Shown here in pieces: positions 38,899-39,772 of a stretch of DNA of 39,772 nucleotides. Below the pieces are notes generated by a model. That model did not search any database. It worked only from the letters and a program-made list of their open reading frames with translations, and had not been told where the DNA came from. A program made the position numbers and the translations under genes. The stretch is taken from assembly GCF_021283305.1 (NCBI RefSeq), contig NZ_JAJSOK010000069.1:1-39772 (forward strand). The letters run 5' to 3'. The number at the start of each line of letters is the position of its first letter. The first letter of the stretch is position 1. This stretch comes from Pseudonocardia kujensis (GTDB lineage Bacteria; Actinomycetota; Actinomycetes; Mycobacteriales; Pseudonocardiaceae).

Positions 38899-39702
38899 GT
38901 GCGGAAGAAGATCGCGCTCTCGCTCGTCGCGGTGGCGACCGGCGGCAGCGTCGCCGTCCTCGGTGCGGGAACGGCGTCCGCCGCGCCCGTCGCCGACCAG
39001 GTACCGCCGGTCACCGCGCCGGCCCTGCCTGCGGTGCCCGTGGTGCCGGCCGTGCCCGAGACGCCGGTGGGCGCGCTGCTCAACGGCGTCCTGCAGGGTC
39101 TGCAGGGGCTGCTCCCCGGCCTGCTCGGCGGAGTGGTCCCGCCCGACCCGACGGCCCTCGTCCCGGTGCCGGTGCCCGTCCCGGCCGACGCGAATGCGGC
39201 CGCGGCCCCGGTGGCGGCCGCGGCTCCGGTGGCGGACGATCCGGCCGCCGCGGTCCCGGCGGATGTCGCCGCCCCGGCCGCCCGGCAGGAGGTCACCACG
39301 GCCGACCCCGCGCAGGTCCCGCCGCTGCCGGCCCCGCCCGCCGTGCCGGACCCGGCCGCCGCGCTGCCCGTCGACCCGGCCGTGCCCGTCGACGCTCCCG
39401 CCGTGCCGGCCCTCCCGGCCGACCCCGCGGTGCCCGCGGTGCCCTCGGTGCCCGACCCGGCCCTCCCGCCGGTCCCCGACCCCGGTGCCGCCGTGCCGGT
39501 CGACCCGGCCCTGCCGGTCGACGCCCCGGCCGTGCCCGCTCTTCCCGCCGACCCGGGCCTGCCCACCGACCCGGCCGTGCCCACCGTCCCGGACCCGGCC
39601 CTCCCGTCGGTGCCCGACCCCGCGGCCGCCGTGCCCGCCCCTGCGGTGCCCCCGGCGCCGGCCCTCCCCGGCGCCGCCGCCCCGACGGCCCCGGTCGGCT
39701 GA
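38899..39702 (+). CDS. secreted Pro/Ala/Val-rich repeat protein
   Basis: A 267-residue exported protein. The signal peptide MRKKIALSLVAVATGGSVAV is followed by a probable cleavage after ASA (Ala28). A short hydrophobic helical stretch follows (VGALLNGVLQGLQGLLPGLL, about 57-77). The rest is low complexity; residues 154-196 and 197-242 are two copies of a repeat rich in PVDP, APAVPALPADP and VPDPALP. No cysteine, sortase signal or catalytic motif is seen. It may be a wall- or surface-associated structural protein. The start at GTG 38899 has AGGAGG 7 nt upstream. Confidence 0.8.
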   Translation: MRKKIALSLVAVATGGSVAVLGAGTASAAPVADQVPPVTAPALPAVPVVPAVPETPVGALLNGVLQGLQGLLPGLLGGVVPPDPTALVPVPVPVPADANAAAAPVAAAAPVADDPAAAVPADVAAPAARQEVTTADPAQVPPLPAPPAVPDPAAALPVDPAVPVDAPAVPALPADPAVPAVPSVPDPALPPVPDPGAAVPVDPALPVDAPAVPALPADPGLPTDPAVPTVPDPALPSVPDPAAAVPAPAVPPAPALPGAAAPTAPVG

Positions 39703-39722
39703 CCGCGCGGTCGACACGTCTC

Positions 39723-39759
39723 GCGGCCCGGTCGCCTGGCTCCACGGCGACCCGGCCGC
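39723..39759 (+). terminator. hairpin after the secreted repeat protein
   Basis: GCGGCCCGGTCGCC pairs with GGCGACCCGGCCGC (13 of 14 bp). The window ends 13 nt later. Confidence 0.6.
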
Positions 39760-39772
39760 GGCACGCCCGGGG

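Noticed and set aside
1..39772. tRNA, rRNA, CRISPR array, IS element, integrase or attachment site
   Set aside because: No T-arm or CCA-type tRNA pattern, no regularly spaced repeat-spacer array and no transposase or recombinase motif was seen; a covariance-model search would be the decisive test for RNAs.

Overview
The window is very GC-rich, uses many GTG starts, and is packed with genes on both strands. It looks like the chromosome of an actinobacterium, most likely in the Pseudonocardiaceae. That placement rests on protein resemblance and on two blocks that match conserved mycobacterial gene order, not on a database search. No rRNA, tRNA, CRISPR array, complete insertion sequence or phage was seen.

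Layout. At 1-8,100 lies a core block: the end of a citrate synthase gene, a divergent MFS exporter/GlxA regulator pair, a short luciferase-like flavoprotein gene, serC, sepH, a DUF2537 membrane protein and a TrmH/SpoU methyltransferase (the M. tuberculosis Rv0881-Rv0889c neighbourhood). A glutamate-cysteine-ligase-family gene follows. At 9,716-13,830 there is an accessory stretch with a 22-bp tandem array, a 28-bp imperfect palindrome, and a coupled four-gene operon: a TcpC-like protein, a degenerate MinD/ParA-like protein, a secreted M15/ARB_07466-type peptidase and a secreted GH16 glycanase. At 13,850-15,115 an EamA transporter gene sits between two copies of one minus-strand cassette. Each copy has an IdeR/DtxR-like iron box over a promoter, an identical 38-nt sequence starting at the predicted +1, and a strong hairpin. 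These look like twin 73-nt iron-responsive small RNAs and are the most notable candidate here.

At 15,094-22,300 come an MFS exporter, an NCS2 purine permease with its DUF2530 partner, an SDR, an L,D-transpeptidase, murB and DUF2505; the last four match Rv0484c-Rv0481c. At 22,344-27,870 are a VOC-GNAT fusion, a second acetyltransferase whose end overlaps a convergent MFS gene, purU, and a berberine-bridge-type FAD oxidase followed by a broken copy of part of itself. At 27,979-32,838 are lon, with a SigR/SigH-type promoter, then ybaK, DUF2516, an HbhA-like protein and its XRE regulator (the Rv0474-Rv0476 block). The remainder holds paired crcB fluoride-channel genes, a DUF445 protein, a small Prim-Pol-like protein, an epimerase, a cold-shock protein, a fatty-acid desaturase and a secreted Pro/Ala repeat protein.

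Several genes contribute to envelope building and remodelling: murB and the L,D-transpeptidase in peptidoglycan, GH16 and M15 as secreted hydrolases, SepH in septation, the desaturase in lipids, and HbhA-like and Pro/Ala-rich surface proteins. Many genes have a TANNNT -10 element exactly 6 nt before the start codon, which predicts leaderless mRNAs.
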